Source: Pycnopodia helianthoides (Eukaryota > Echinodermata > Asteroidea > Forcipulatida > Asteriidae). Taken from it: 64,000 bases of DNA. Where the stretch lies: positions 2,156,700 to 2,220,699 of the forward strand of contig CM063245.1 of assembly GCA_032158295.1 (NCBI GenBank). Reading direction: 5' to 3'. Made by a program: the position numbers and the translations under genes. Positions within the stretch are counted from its first letter, which is position 1; every line of letters begins with the position of its first letter. Below the pieces are notes generated by a model that saw nothing but the letters and a program-made list of their open reading frames with translations, ran no database searches and had not been told where the DNA came from. Positions 42,640 through 55,100 of the stretch are shown piece after piece.

Positions 42640-43210
42640 GGGAAAACAAGATGTGTGCATTGCGATGAAGGTCTGAAAGCTGACTTCCTAATTGGTTGAT
42701 CCCTAAAATGGGTGGATCCTGTATGATTTAAGCCCAAATAGTTGGATCCTAAATTGTTGAATCCTAAAATGAGTGGCTCTAAAAATGATTGGTTCCTAAA
42801 TGGTTGGACCCTAAAACGGTTCGTTCCTAAATGTTTGGATCCTAGAATGGTTGGATCCAACATGGTTGAACTCTCAATAGGTGGATCCTAACTGATTTAG
42901 GTCAAAATGGTTGGATCCTAAAATTAGTGGTTCTAAAAATTATTGGTTCCTAAATGGTTGGTTCCTAATGGCTGGATCCTAAAATGGTTGATAAAAAAGA
43001 AGTTTGATCCTAAAAAGACTAAATCTTAAAATGGTTGATCCAAAGATTGTTGGATCTTAAAATTACTGGATCACAAAAGTTTGGATCCGAATTGATCGGA
43101 TCTTAAAATGGTTGGATCCTAAAAGGATGGATCCGAAAATAGATTGAACCCTAAAATGGTTGGATCTTAGAGCGGTTGAATCTTGAATGGTTCAAGTCTA
43201 AATATAATAC
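42640..43210. repeat. Degenerate ~15-20-bp tandem repeat
   Basis: More than 25 imperfect copies of a unit close to atggttggatcctaaa, with frequent small indels, so that no long frame survives. Flanks are unique. Confidence 0.88.
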
Positions 43211-43873
43211 AATATACAAAGAGTATCGGTAGAACCCTAACTGTAAGCATATCTGTGAGACGAGCGACGTTCAATTAATTAGGATAACATGGACTAATGC
43301 ATAGCAAGGTATTGCTTCATTTGTGGGGTTTTTTAACCACGTGTAGAACAAGGTCGTGGCTATGTTTGTAAAACATGTCTAGTTATTACAAGTCCGAACG
43401 CAAGACCGTTGCTAGGCAACCGTACACACCACTAAACAGAGGTTGGATGGAGGAATATTACAATTATTTTAGATTGAAAGTGGCGGTGCACTTTCAAAGG
43501 TTACATGTCTCTACCAGTAATGATGACGTGGTAAATGGAAGCAAGGGACTCTCTCATGAAAAAAACCCTCCTATTGTATGAGGTGCCATAATTTGGTATT
43601 ATAGCCTACGCGTGTTTATAATTCAACACATTAACCAAACAGCTGGTGAAATAGGTAAAAACATTCAAAGGACTGAGTACTGCATTGAAATCCATCAAAA
43701 TCCTGCCTCACTAATCATCGGCTGTCAATGCAACACAATTCTCCACCGATGGTTTCGTTGTCGTGGATTCTAGCAGCACACGAAGATAACTTGACAATAA
43801 GCCAACAGCGACTGAAGTCTTATGCATTAAACAACCACTCTCTGAAAAGAGAATATTTAATATATAATTCACT

Positions 43874-44275
43874 TCAAGGCACTGGACACTATTGGTAATT
43901 ACTCAAAATAATTGTTAGCATAAAAACTTACTTGGTAACGAACAATGGAGAGCTGTTGATAGTGTAAAACATTGTGAGAAACGGCTCCCTCTGAAGTAAC
44001 GTAGTTTTTAAGAAAGAAGTAATTTTTCAGTAAAATATTTGAATTGATTTTGAGACCTCACGCGTGAGGTTTCGAAATCGAAATCAAACATCTGAAAGCA
44101 CACAACTTCGTGTGACAACATGGACAAGGGTGTTGTTTCTTCCATTATTATCTCGCAACTTCGAGGACCAATTGAGTTCAAATTTTCACAGGTTTGTTTT
44201 TTTGTGCATATGTTGAGATACACCAAGTGAGAAGACTGGTCTTTGACAATTACCAAAGGTGTCCAGTGTCTTTAA
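43874..44275. mobile_element. R2 MITE copy
   Basis: Opposite orientation to 22867-23245; the right end gtccagtgtctttaa is intact and the left end is slightly altered (ttcaaggcactggacac). Confidence 0.82.
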
Positions 44276-45292
44276 GTTTCATCTGAATGCCTTTTTAAAA
44301 CTACTGCTCATGCTCTAGTTGTAGCAATGCAAACAAGAAGCTTCCTGATGACGAAACGCAAGTCAGAGCCGCGGCCAAAGCCTAGGTTTAGAAAATACCC
44401 TCAAGTTCTTTTTTTTATATACTTGATTACTACCAGATATTTTGGCAAACATGTGCAAACAGGAAAACTTTGGGATTTATTTTGTTGATTGATTTATTTA
44501 ATTAAACAAAAAACAGTGAAAGAGTAGTTAGTGAAAACAATACAATTTGTAACCTCTAGTTTTTTAACACGCCAGTCAAAATTCCGTGCTGCGTTTTAGT
44601 GAGAATTATGTGTAATTTGAAATAACACAAATGGTATAATTTGCACGGACACGTATGTGGCATTTATAAAGGTGAATTTGAAGGCTTGAAAATGCTGAAT
44701 TATTTCTCTTGGAAGTTGTATTCATTTTGTTTCATTTAACCAGGGTAGCCCCGTTAGTTTTTAATGAACTGTTCTCCGTGGGGGCCCTGGATACGTACAG
44801 TACAAATTACACCGGAAAAAATACAAAGGCAGCTGAACATACAAAAATGAATATATATAGTTGTTGTTGTTGTTGTTTTTTTTTTTTGAAAGGACAAAAT
44901 ATGGCCTAAGAATAGACCATGTGAACGTTGTTTACAATAAGTGTGACCTTGTACATTCTTTGAGTATTCTGGCAGGCAAGATACTACACTGGTCCTATGG
45001 GAAAGTTGACATTTTGTGTCATAATTTCCACATAAAACCAAGAGTTATGAAAGTAAAAGCTGGACAAGTTTTGAGATGTGCCCCCTTTCATCATATCAAA
45101 AGTTGATAAGAATTAGACGGTGCAATCTCCATAAAATATAAGATTTTATGCCTTCTTCCATTGAGCTGTGTGCAAATCGTGCCTGCAGGAAGTCCAGGCT
45201 CTGTGGCTCTTTTGTAAACATGTGGTGTCACAGGTCACATCGTCTATAAAACGATAGAATCTCTAATCAGACGTAAATTCTCTGGTATGACA

Positions 45293-45686
45293 TTAAAGGC
45301 ACAGTACACGTCTGGTAATGACTCTGAAAATGAATGGCAATAACAACTTACTTTTTGGGTAAGGAGTACATCAGCCTTGGGTAGTGTAATGAATTTTGAG
45401 AAACTTTTAACTTAAAAGTACTACGGTTATGGAAAATATATCACTTTTTATTCCCCAAAATTTGAATCTGAGAAGCGTTTCAGAAACGCTTCTCAGAATG
45501 TGTATTCCTATGGGGAATATTCTTCCTGCGTGGAAATATTCGCTCCGGTTTTCGGTGATATCTCAAAAACGCGACCACCTTTTGAGGTGAAATTTTCACA
45601 GGTTAGTTTTATTGTATGTACCTACATTTATATAGGATTAGCACAATCAGTAGGCTCCAATTACCAAACGTGTACTGTTCCTTTAA
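45293..45686. mobile_element. R3 MITE copy
   Basis: Ends ttaaaggcacagtacacgtc and acgtgtactgttcctttaa; the internal gagaagcgtttcagaaacgcttctc palindrome is better preserved than in 41701-42102. Confidence 0.85.
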
Positions 45687-46179
45687 TGTGAGCTTTCACT
45701 TAAAAACGATCTCTCTTTTGGCGATCAACCACAACTGCTTTGCATTATGCAATTTATTGCATAGGGCTGATGAAGGCTTGCCGCATTAAACAATATTATT
45801 GTTGCACGCTGCAATCGGTGTCCATTGTGTTTTGTACACACGAGGGGGCAAATGCTCAGCGAACAAAGCGTGCAAAAATTGTTTTGATACCATGGTGATC
45901 GATTGCTTTTCTTTGGAGGCGACCAAACCAATACCACGAAGACGGCACAGTTTAATAAGCAGACGAACAACAATGGCAGTAGTACGGTAATTGAGACGAG
46001 AAAAAAAACCATCACTGTTCCCTACGGCACATTGTACAGGAATGTATATCATTTTACAAAGTACCAGCGTAGTTACAACCTCGAACCCGTGGCTATTTCT
46101 CATATTGTACAAGGCTCTGGTAAAAAAACCAACGTAGCAACGCAAAGAAGCTAAGAAGGTTACTTATTGGCCGATTCTG

Positions 46180-46270
46180 TGCGCCGCGCGTACTTAGGTG
46201 TGAGTTTTCCCATTGTTACGTCATCTTTTTACCTCTCAGATGGCGGCTGGATGACGTCAATGCATAAGGT
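46180..46270 (+). repeat. R5 repeat: YY1-like plus CRE-like motif
   Basis: Contains cagatggcggctggatgacg followed by tcaatgcataagg, shared with 48430-48550, 53280-53430 and 57290-57605. agatggcggc resembles a YY1 site and tgacgtca is the CRE consensus. Confidence 0.65.
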
Positions 46271-47791
46271 CCATTCCAGCCAAACCAACAGTGTATGTAA
46301 TGTACGTATGCGTGAATGTAATGAGCATAATAATTTCACAAAAATATGCCCAATTGGAATCGGGCTTAATTCGGATGAAATGTATCAATACCGTAATTGT
46401 TGTAACATCGGCGTGAGAATAGGACCTACCTTTGATCTCCTTTTCTCTCCTTCGCTCTCGCAAAAATACCTTTTTATCGCTTCGACTCAATTTATCTACA
46501 CAAAGACAAACGGATAATAATTGTAAAAAAATATTTATATTTATTTTTTAAGGGCAACGATTGCTGTAATTATACACATTACACACAACGAGATGAGATG
46601 AACACACATTTCATTTACAAAAAAACAACAACTCAGTGGCCTGACGTTTCAACCATAGCAGTCTCTGACCAACATCTTAGATGAAAAACGAAGAAAAATG
46701 TGCACGCGTATTCGCGCTGAGCTCAACTCTCAGCCAATGATAGCCTTTCACGCGTGCACGTTTCATCAGCGAAGGCGGCCAATGCAAGGGGTCTGTTTAA
46801 TGTCTGGCCACGGACTCGCCGTGACCTAGACGACAGTTCCCCTTTAAATGCAAGCACTTTATTCTTTATACAGTATGCATTTGAGCCGTCGGAAAACCAT
46901 TAGCCATCCATAAGACTCAATGCCACACCGGTTTCACATTCACCTTTGTTATATATTGCATTATCACGGTATTTATTGAGTAGGCTGTTCAACAGCAAAT
47001 TTTATTTGTTCATTCACTGTAATTTTTTTGTTTTTTATACAGTTTTCTCTATTTAACCCTGAGCTTCCAATAACCGACCCAAACTTACACCGTGGTCGCA
47101 CCAGTGTCGCTAGGAGAACAGGTGGGTTTATGTAATGTACACTCCAACCCTGTATACAACCCTTCGTTCAAGAGTCTAATTACATAAATGGGGGTCATCT
47201 GGACTTCCTCCCAACCGGTGACCCCCCCCCCCCCCACACACACACACACCCTCAGTGGCTGGTGGCTCAGACACAAAGAAATGGGGTTAACAGTGTAAAC
47301 TAATGGGGCGATGACTAAGGCTGCCTTTTGTCAAGGCTGGTGTCACAAGTGCGTTCACCCAGGATTAAATATGACTAAACCATGTTTTTTTGGCATGGTT
47401 TGAAAGGGGCATAACTGGAGTTTCACAGTATTTGCCCCAAAATTGTGGGTTTTATTAACCTCTCTAACGGAACATGTTGCGAAAGCCACCAAATAAATTT
47501 TAACAATCAAATAATATAATAATGAGTATTATGCTTAAAAAATATATATAATAATAAGTCCAGTAATTCTGTAAAATCAACAGACTGTATAAGTAAATCA
47601 TTTTATAAAAACAAAAATTATAATAAAACGAAACAATATACATATTTGTATAATAAGCATATGCTTGCATAGCACAACGTTCAGCACAAACTAAACAAGG
47701 AAGCACAAGAATGAAGGTTCGAGTCCCACCCGAGTAGCCTATGGATTTATTTCGCAGGACTCGGAAGGCATTGAGTACTAGAAAACGGTGC

Positions 47792-48167
47792 TTAAAGGCC
47801 CTGTACACTTTTGGTAATTACTCAGAATAATTGTTAGCATAAAAACTTACTTGGTAACGAGTAATGGAGAGCTGTTGATAGTATAAAACATTGTGAGAAA
47901 CGGCTCCCTCTGAAGTAACGTAGTATTTGAGAAAGAAGTAATTTCTCACTCAAATAATACAAGACTTCAGCTGAAGCCTTTTATTATGCATCTGAAATCA
48001 CACAAAGTAATGCAACAAGGGTGTTTTTTTCTTTCATTATTCTCTTGCATATTCGATGACCAATTGAGCCCAAATTTTCACAGGTTTGTTATTTTATGCA
48101 TATGTTGGGATACACCAAATGAGAATATTGGTCTTCGACAATTACCGAACGTGTCCAGTGCCTTTAA
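47792..48167. mobile_element. R2 MITE copy
   Basis: Ends ttaaaggccctgtacactttt and cgtgtccagtgcctttaa with the R2 body; an internal stretch differs where other copies have the cctcacgcgtgagg palindrome. Confidence 0.8.
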
Positions 48168-48189
48168 AAAGGGCGCACTGTCGTCATGA

Positions 48190-48560
48190 TCATTAGCAGG
48201 CATGCGGCTGTACGTGGAATATACTCCTTGCATTGGTCACCATTGTGAAACGTGCACGCGTGAAAGGCTACCATTGGCTGAGATTGGTGCACAGCGCGTA
48301 CACGCGTGCACGTTTCCATTGTTTTTTTGTTTTTTTTATCAAAGATGGTGGTCAGTAGTGACGTCATGTACAATCCATCTATAGACCTTTTGCACACTAC
48401 GCCACTTGAGCAGAGCGCCCTCGGCTAGAGGTCAAAACAAGATTGCTCATTTGGCCCAACCTCTGCGCCGCGCGTACCAGATGTGCGTTTTTCGTGTTTC
48501 GTCATCGTTTTACCTCTAAGATGGCGGCGTGATGACGTCATAGCAAAAGGTATGTGATTA
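48190..48560 (+). repeat. R5 repeats, two adjacent copies
   Basis: 48240-48380 carries cgtgcacgcgtgaaaggcta and aaagatggtggtcagtagtg then acgtcatgtacaatcc. 48430-48550 carries aagatggcggcgtgatgacg then tca. Related to 25900-26000, 46680-46850, 53280-53430, 54235-54400, 57000-57170 and 57290-57605. Confidence 0.7.
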
Positions 48561-50286
48561 ACTCTCATCCAGTTACTTCACGCACACATGCTACATAGAT
48601 ATGAAACGGGGGGTGCAGCAAATGGGTGAGAGTTCATAATTCCATACAGGCTTGCAGCGCTTCTTTACCACAAATTGGCGAGAGGCCTAAAATCCAAGGG
48701 CGGCCATTGAGGCAAAAATACTAAACAGAAAATACAAAAGCAAAAGCAAACAAAAGAAAAACATATATTAGAACACACATTTTAAAGAATTTACACAAAC
48801 TTAACAAATCATACTCCCAAAACAAAAGTGAAAAGTAAAAAATATAAATAATAAACAAATACATAGATACAAAAAAAGCTGTTTCTAAGGTCTAAGCCTA
48901 TTTAAAAGAAAAAAATACAAGCCAAAAATGTAAGATTACAATAATTCCCTAACAAAAATTCGCAATGTAACAAGTAAATGATTTTAGACGATAAATATAT
49001 GTATATATAAATATATATAAAAGACACTCAAAAATGAACACGGATTCACAATTGTAACACAAACAATATATATAATCTATTTAAAAGTATTAAATAAAAC
49101 GGTTGTATTAAAACAAAAAAACTGTAAACAATGAAATGGATTTTACAATGCAGAGAAAAGAAAAAATACTGCGAAAACATGTCGGAAGCTTAATGGTGAC
49201 CTTATCCCCGCGAGACTTAAATAGTCTATATTGAATGTGACCACCGGGTACCTTGTCTACCTATAGACGATGTGACCTGTGACATCACATGTTTACAAAA
49301 GAGCCACAGAGCCTGGACTTCCGACGGGCACATTTTGTACACAGCTCAATGGAAGAATACAACAAATCTTATGTTTTATGGAGATCGCACTGTCTGATTG
49401 TCCTCAACTTTTGATATGCAGAAAGGGGGGACATCTCAAAAACTGTACAGCTGTTGCTTTTGTAAATTTTGAATTTATTACACAAAATATAAATTTTCCC
49501 ATTGAGCCTGTGTAGCATCTTGCCCGTCAGGAAATGCATTATAATGTACGAGGTCACCACTCTGTAAACAAATGTAACATGGTCTATTGCTCGACCCATC
49601 CTAGTCAGACGTTCTTCGGTCTGAGCAATTTCGACCCCTATCCCCATCGCTCCTGCACAGATGTCTTGTTTGCAAGACTCTTGCAGTAAATTACCAGAAT
49701 CATGGCTCAATTTTTCAAAAGATACCCAGGGCTTGTTGTTTACGTATCACTTTTGTCCTTTTTGTTCATAATGTCATTGAAAAAAAATATTATTTCAATT
49801 TCAGAAACGATAAGTGCCAAGGGAACAATAGGTGCTTCTCGGAAATTAGTGTGGCAAATAATTTGTATAAGGACAAACACAATAGTGTCTGAAGAATTGC
49901 TAAGTCATTAGTTTGTACAGTATTCATCATGATGAAAGAAAATAACAATTTGGGTTACAAATGAGCTTTGTGTTCGTAAGAGCTAAATTATTTAATCTTC
50001 ATAAGCGTGAACGGGAAATTAATAACGATTGACTTGGCCAGCTCGTAAAACAATGACTATCTAGTTATATTTTGATGTTATGTTTTTCCCCCTACAAACA
50101 CAAGCTGGTGGGCGTTTCCTCCTACTGCATGTTACAGGGTATCGCTTTGGGCGGCAGCGCCGCGGTCCAGTGGCTAAAAGATTAATACAGTATTGGTCAT
50201 TATTTAACTGCCCACATGCGCCAGATGACGACCACCATTTCCAAACCAAAAAGGGGGGTGGAGGGTCCACGTTAGTCACACTAGGT

Positions 50287-50600
50287 TTCATTCAACTTGG
50301 AGATGATTTCAAAAGAGTTAAAATTACTTCTAAAATTGATTAATGTTCGTTCAACTTGGAAATGATTTCAAAAGAGTTAAATTTACTGCTAAGTTTGATT
50401 AATGTTAATTCAACTTGGAGATGATTTCAAAAGAGTTAAAATTATTGCTAAGTTTGATTAATGTTCGTTCAACTTGGAAATGATTTCAAAAGAGTTAAAA
50501 TTACTGCTAAGTTTGATTAATGTTCATTCAACTTGGAGATGATTTCAAAAGAGTTAAAAATACTGCTAAGTTTGATTAATGTTCATTCAACTTTTACACA
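50287..50600. repeat. 59-bp minisatellite
   Basis: Five complete copies and a partial copy spaced 59 bp apart (ttcaacttgga at 50291, 50350, 50409, 50468, 50527, then 50586). Confidence 0.93.
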
Positions 50601-50825
50601 TCAGTGTTAATGGAACCGGACAAATTTATGGCTAAAGTTAAGACTGATCGTATATTCGATATTTGGATGATATATTTTTTCTAGTCACATGGCTCTGTAT
50701 GAAATGGGGAATCCTGGTGGCCTTTGGGATATGTTGAGCAGTTGGAAAGCCAATATTTAAAATTCCTTTTCGCACGGTTTTCGTCCACCATCTGGCGAAT
50801 GTGGGCAGATAATGCCCAAAATGTT

Positions 50826-51860
50826 TTAAGAGCGATGGGCATGGGGTCTCGATATGGGGATAGGGGTCTCGATAGGGGGATGTGGGTTTTGATAGGGGGA
50901 TAGATGTCTAGATGGATATGGGTCTCGATAGGGGGATAGATGTCTAGATGGATATGGGTCTCGATAGGGGGATATGGGTATCAATGGAGGGATAGGGGTC
51001 TCGATGGGGGATATGGGTATCAACGGAGGGATAGGGGTCTCAATAGGGGGATATGGGTCTCGATAGGGGGATAGGAGTCTCGATGGATATGGGTCTCGAT
51101 AGGGGGATATGGGTATCAATGGAGGGATAGGGGTCTCGATAGGGGGATATGGGTATCAATGGAGGGATAGGGGTCTCAATAGGGGGATATGGGTCTCGAT
51201 AGGGGGATAGGAGTCTCGATGGATATGGGTCTCGATAGGGGGATATGGGTATCAATGGAGGGATAGGGGTCTCGATAGGGGGATATGGGTATCAATGGAG
51301 GGATATGGGTCTCGATATGGGGATATGGGTCTCGATATGGGGATATGGGTCTCGTTAGGGGGATATGGGTCTCGATATGGGGATATGGGTCTCGATATGG
51401 GGATATGGGTCACGATAGAGGGATATGGGTCTCGATGGAGGGATATATTGGTCTCGATAGGGGGATGTGGGCTTTGATAGGGGGATAGAGGTCTCGATGG
51501 ATATGGGTCTCGATAGGGGGATCGATGGAGGGAGCGGGGTCTCAATATGGGGATATGGGTCTTGATAGGGGGATGTGGGTCTCGAAAGGGGGGAAATGGG
51601 TTTCGATAGGGGGATATGAGTCTCGATGGATATGGGTCTCGATATGGGGATATGGGTCTCGATAGGGGGATAGGGGTCTCGATAGGGGGATAGGGGTCTC
51701 GATAGGGGGATAGGGGTCTCGATAGGGGGATAGGGGTCTCGATAGGGGGGTAGGTCTCGATAGGGGGAATTTGGGTCTCGATAGGGGGAATATGGGTCTC
51801 GATAGGGAGATATGGGTCTGGATAGGGGGATATGGGTCTCGATAGGGGGATAAGTACTCG
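50826..51860. repeat. 20-bp GA-rich minisatellite, about 50 copies
   Basis: Unit gatagggggatatgggtctc is repeated with variants (gatggagggatatgggtatc). Because 20 is not divisible by three, long open frames appear on both strands with a 20-residue period. These are a by-product of the repeat, not evidence of a protein. Confidence 0.95.
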
Positions 51861-52053
51861 AACCATGGAGGTCATCGGACTATGACACACTCAGAACTAG
51901 GTGCCTTGTAATCTAATTCAACATATGCACGCATGTGATCAGGTTCTAGTTTGCACACTTTTCTTTCTCAAACGATGTGTAAAAAATAGATACAATTCAT
52001 TGAAAGATGAGCCAACCCAAGTTTATTTTTTACGATTATTTTCGTCATCTTAC

Positions 52054-52188
52054 CCTGTTCAATCTCGTCCGCATGAGGGCGGTGTTTTTCACCCGTAAAA
52101 CAGCCACTGTCATCCTGCCAGCTGAGCACAGTCCGTAACCAAGGTAACCTGAAGAAGTCTTCATAACCCATGAGTCCGCATAACAGGA
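52054..52188 (-). CDS. C16orf89: Gene 3 exon f
   Basis: 135 nt, phase 1-1 (gactaag to CAGG/gtaaga). Reads VLLCGLMGYEDFFRLPWLRT then VLSWQDDSGCFTGEKHRPHA, matching the most conserved block of the family (FCG-x-x-G-(F/Y)-x-DF....W...LSWQ....GCF). Confidence 0.87.
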
Positions 52189-55100
52189 CTTAGTCGGAAA
52201 CAAGAGAAGACAAAACCAACCGAAAATTATCAGTTTAATCTCCAGTGGTAGCTGCTGCGATACTAAAGTGATAATTATTATTGATATAATATTAATTATA
52301 ATTTATCGGTTTATCAATTTTTTTGACTTTCACTTGAAGAAACGGTGGCAAGAATGGTCAAGGCAAGATACGGTTTGCTCATACGTAAAAGCAATACTTA
52401 AAATCTGCAAGGATAGTTAGGGCAATAATGGGGCTGGGTCCTGGGGGCTTGGGCTAGGTCCTGGGGGCTTGGGGCTAGGTCACGGGGGCTTGGGGCTGGG
52501 TCATGGGGCTTGGGGCTGGGTCATGTGGGCTTGGGCTGAGTCCTGGGGGCTTGGGGCTCGGTCATGGGGGCTTGGGGCTGGGTCATGGGGCTTGGGGCTG
52601 GGTCATGGGGGCTTGGGGCTGGGTCATGGGGGCTTGGGCTGGGTCCTGGGGCTTGGGCTGGGTCATGGGGTGGGCTGGTCCTGGGGCTTGGGCTAGGTCA
52701 TGGGGGCTTGGGGCTAGGTCATGGGGCTTGGGGCTGGGTCATGGGGGCTTGGGGCTGGGTCATGGGGGCTTGGGGCGGGTCTGGGGGCTTGGGGCTGGGT
52801 CCTGGGGCTTGGGGCTAGGTCATGGGGGCTTGGGGCTAGGTCATGGGGGCTTGGGGCTGGGTCATGGGGGCTTGGGGCTGGGTCCTGGGGGCTTGGTCAT
52901 GGGGGAAAAGGGTGTTGAAGATGTGACCTATCGAGATATGCCCTGTTATAAGCTAAATCCTATTTGGCACATCACCAGTGGCGCAAAAGCGTCAGAATAG
53001 AGGCGAAACACATTTCGAGCCTTGGATCTGCAGCTTCAAGGGTTTTGAAAAGGCCTGCAAAATCAAAATCACACCCATCGTGTGCAAAAGGCTCTTGCCC
53101 CAATCCACCCTGACCGTCATCATCACAATAATCTCGTTTGCCCCATCTTGGGAGTCAATGTCCCCGCGTGCTATACAGTGTAGAGCGCATTTTGAGGAGA
53201 CGTGGCGTTTACACGTTTACAAATTGACTCCCAACTTTAAATGCACATATGTCGTCACCACCAGAGCCGTATTTTGATCGTCATTTGAGTAGGGCGCCCT
53301 CGACTGCAGGTCAAAAGGAGGTTGTTCATCGGTCAATCCTGCGAGTCGCACGCGCGTACACATCTGTTCGTTTCCATTGTTTTGTTATTGGTTTATCTCG
53401 ATGGCGGCTTGATGACGTCAATGCATCAGGTCCTTGGCGAGCAGCCTTACTACATGATGGGCAGCGCGCCGTACCGATACCTCTGGTCACAGGGGTTATG
53501 ATCGAGCAAATAATGGCGCGGCGAGATCATACACCACTGGGAACGAGGTTGCTTGGCAAGCGATGGCAGCAGTAGCCCGAACGTCACACTTCGAGGCTCG
53601 TGATTTACGCCAGAGACCGGCTTCGAGCGTTTGGAGGAATCCTGACAAACGCACCTTTGATCTCGCATCCCATTGCGGTCTTTCAGATTACGACAGGGGA
53701 CCAGTATAGCAGTGACCATCATTGTGATTAATAGACTGTTGCCTGTCCTTAAGGACAGGGGGCCAGTCTATGGCAGCAGTAGCCGCGCGTGACGTCATTG
53801 CAAGGGGGGTCAATTCCCTATGACAATGAATGACAGAAGAAACGTGCACCTCACCTTGTTCCATGAAGAGGTCTTGACTGCTGTCGGGGAATCCCGGGCC
53901 GCTGCGGCTTCTGCCTCCCTTAAAACATCCGAGCAGAAACCGTCCATTAAGGAGTTCACATTAACTGTAGACATCTTCTGGTCCGGAAAGCGTTTCGTGA
54001 TGTGAGACTCGCATCCGAGCTTCGGAAGAAGGAAAAATAGATAACTTAATAAGAAGGTAGCTCCTCTTCTCATTTACATCAATACGTTCTAATCGATTAT
54101 AAACATGTATACACATTTTTTTTTTTAACTATAGTATTTCAGGCAAAAATATTTAATGTGAAATTGTTCACCTATGATCATCTTTATGCCAAGCCCCCAA
54201 AAAACAATCTTAGTTCTTACCAAAGACGTGCACGTCCTTTATGAGGCTGTGTCGTCATGATCAAAGCAGTCATGTGGCTGTACAAGGGCCATGAAATCTC
54301 ACCCAAGTACTGCGCGCGCGTGCCCTCTCCACGTAACAACCGGGGAACGCGCACGCGCGTGCTGTAACCGGGTGATAGTTTATAATTCCGTACAGTCATA
54401 GGCCTGCTTTAAACATGACGAGACAGCCCCTTTAATGTGAGCTTTGAGTTTTAGCAGTACCTGTGCTCCAACTTTGAAATAGAGTATCTGATGTGTAAGG
54501 GAGTAGCTATGGTAGCCCCTAGGTGTCATGACACTCCAGCAGGATGAAGTAATTCTACAGGGTTCGGATCTGTGTAAGAAGAAATGGAAACAATTATGTA
54601 TTTTTTCTCCCTTCAAACCTAAATCTTAACCAATGTAAAAATCGCATTAATAAATTAGAAAATAATTGTTTGACTTATTTTACTGGTGTGATAATTATTG
54701 AGAACTGTGTTTTATCGGTTCCTTCCTAAATCTGAAAAAAGGGAATAACAACATTTTAAAATCCGGTTTTATTTCATTTGCCATAATGTGGAGAGAAGGG
54801 AACAGAAATAAGATTTGCATATGCATTAATTAACCCCACCGTGAAACCGCATTTAAATTTTCAAATGTATTTTCTTTTAGTAAATGAATTATTAGTAACA
54901 AAGCATAAATAAATACAAATAAATAATTTGAACAAACATAAATAAATATATATTTAAAATAAACATGAATAAATCAATAGATTTTAAATAACACGGATTG
55001 TGCCATTATTATGGTTAGGGTTAGCATCAGGGTGAGGGTATAAACAATGTATTGTTTATAAATGCAGGGATTTGTAGAAAAGACCACCATCATGGTGGGA

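Larger units (their letters stand above)
37600..42700. other. Intergenic region between genes 2 and 3 (left part)
   Basis: No exon is recognised. It holds a tRNA-derived SINE (38490-38936), a duplicated segment (39560-39900 and 41150-41660), an R3 MITE (41701-42102) and a further direct repeat (40960-41130 and 42110-42290, shared atgcatcttgggaaactgag). Confidence 0.5.
43220..50240. other. Intergenic region between genes 2 and 3 (right part)
   Basis: No gene is recognised. It contains R2 and R3 MITEs, several copies of the YY1/CRE-bearing repeat, a poly-C/CA tract near 47220 and an AT-rich stretch (48720-49160). The last exon expected for gene 3 (with a conserved Cys-Ser-x-His region) was looked for on the minus strand and not found. 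Confidence 0.5.

Noticed and set aside
44340..44370. Hammerhead-ribozyme-like ctgatgacgaaac
   Set aside because: The core lacks a stem II and no stems I/III pair around it.
45786..46154. 119- and 83-codon open frames on opposite strands
   Set aside because: No recognisable domain, overlap each other, and lie in repeat-rich sequence next to R5.
47715..47760. B-box-like ggttcgagtcccacc
   Set aside because: A lone B box without an A box or tRNA folding; likely a SINE scrap.
50130..50240. tRNA-like words (gcggtccagtggctaaaag)
   Set aside because: No B box, no acceptor-stem pairing; at most a SINE head remnant.
50826..51890. Pro/Arg/Tyr- and Gly/Tyr/Asp-rich open frames on both strands
   Set aside because: By-product of a 20-bp minisatellite; both strands stay open with a 20-residue period, so no coding inference is possible.
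52469..53000. Long Gly/Leu/Trp-rich open frames
   Set aside because: They are produced by the 21-bp repeat, which keeps frame in every register; overlapping frames look the same and there is no start context or flanking exon.
53640..53725. Candidate start exon on the minus strand ending ...GATCAAAG before a gt
   Set aside because: The word resembles the donor of gene 2 exon 1 and one at 46430, but there is no hydrophobic signal core or matching downstream exon, and gene 3 exons pass on both sides without needing it.
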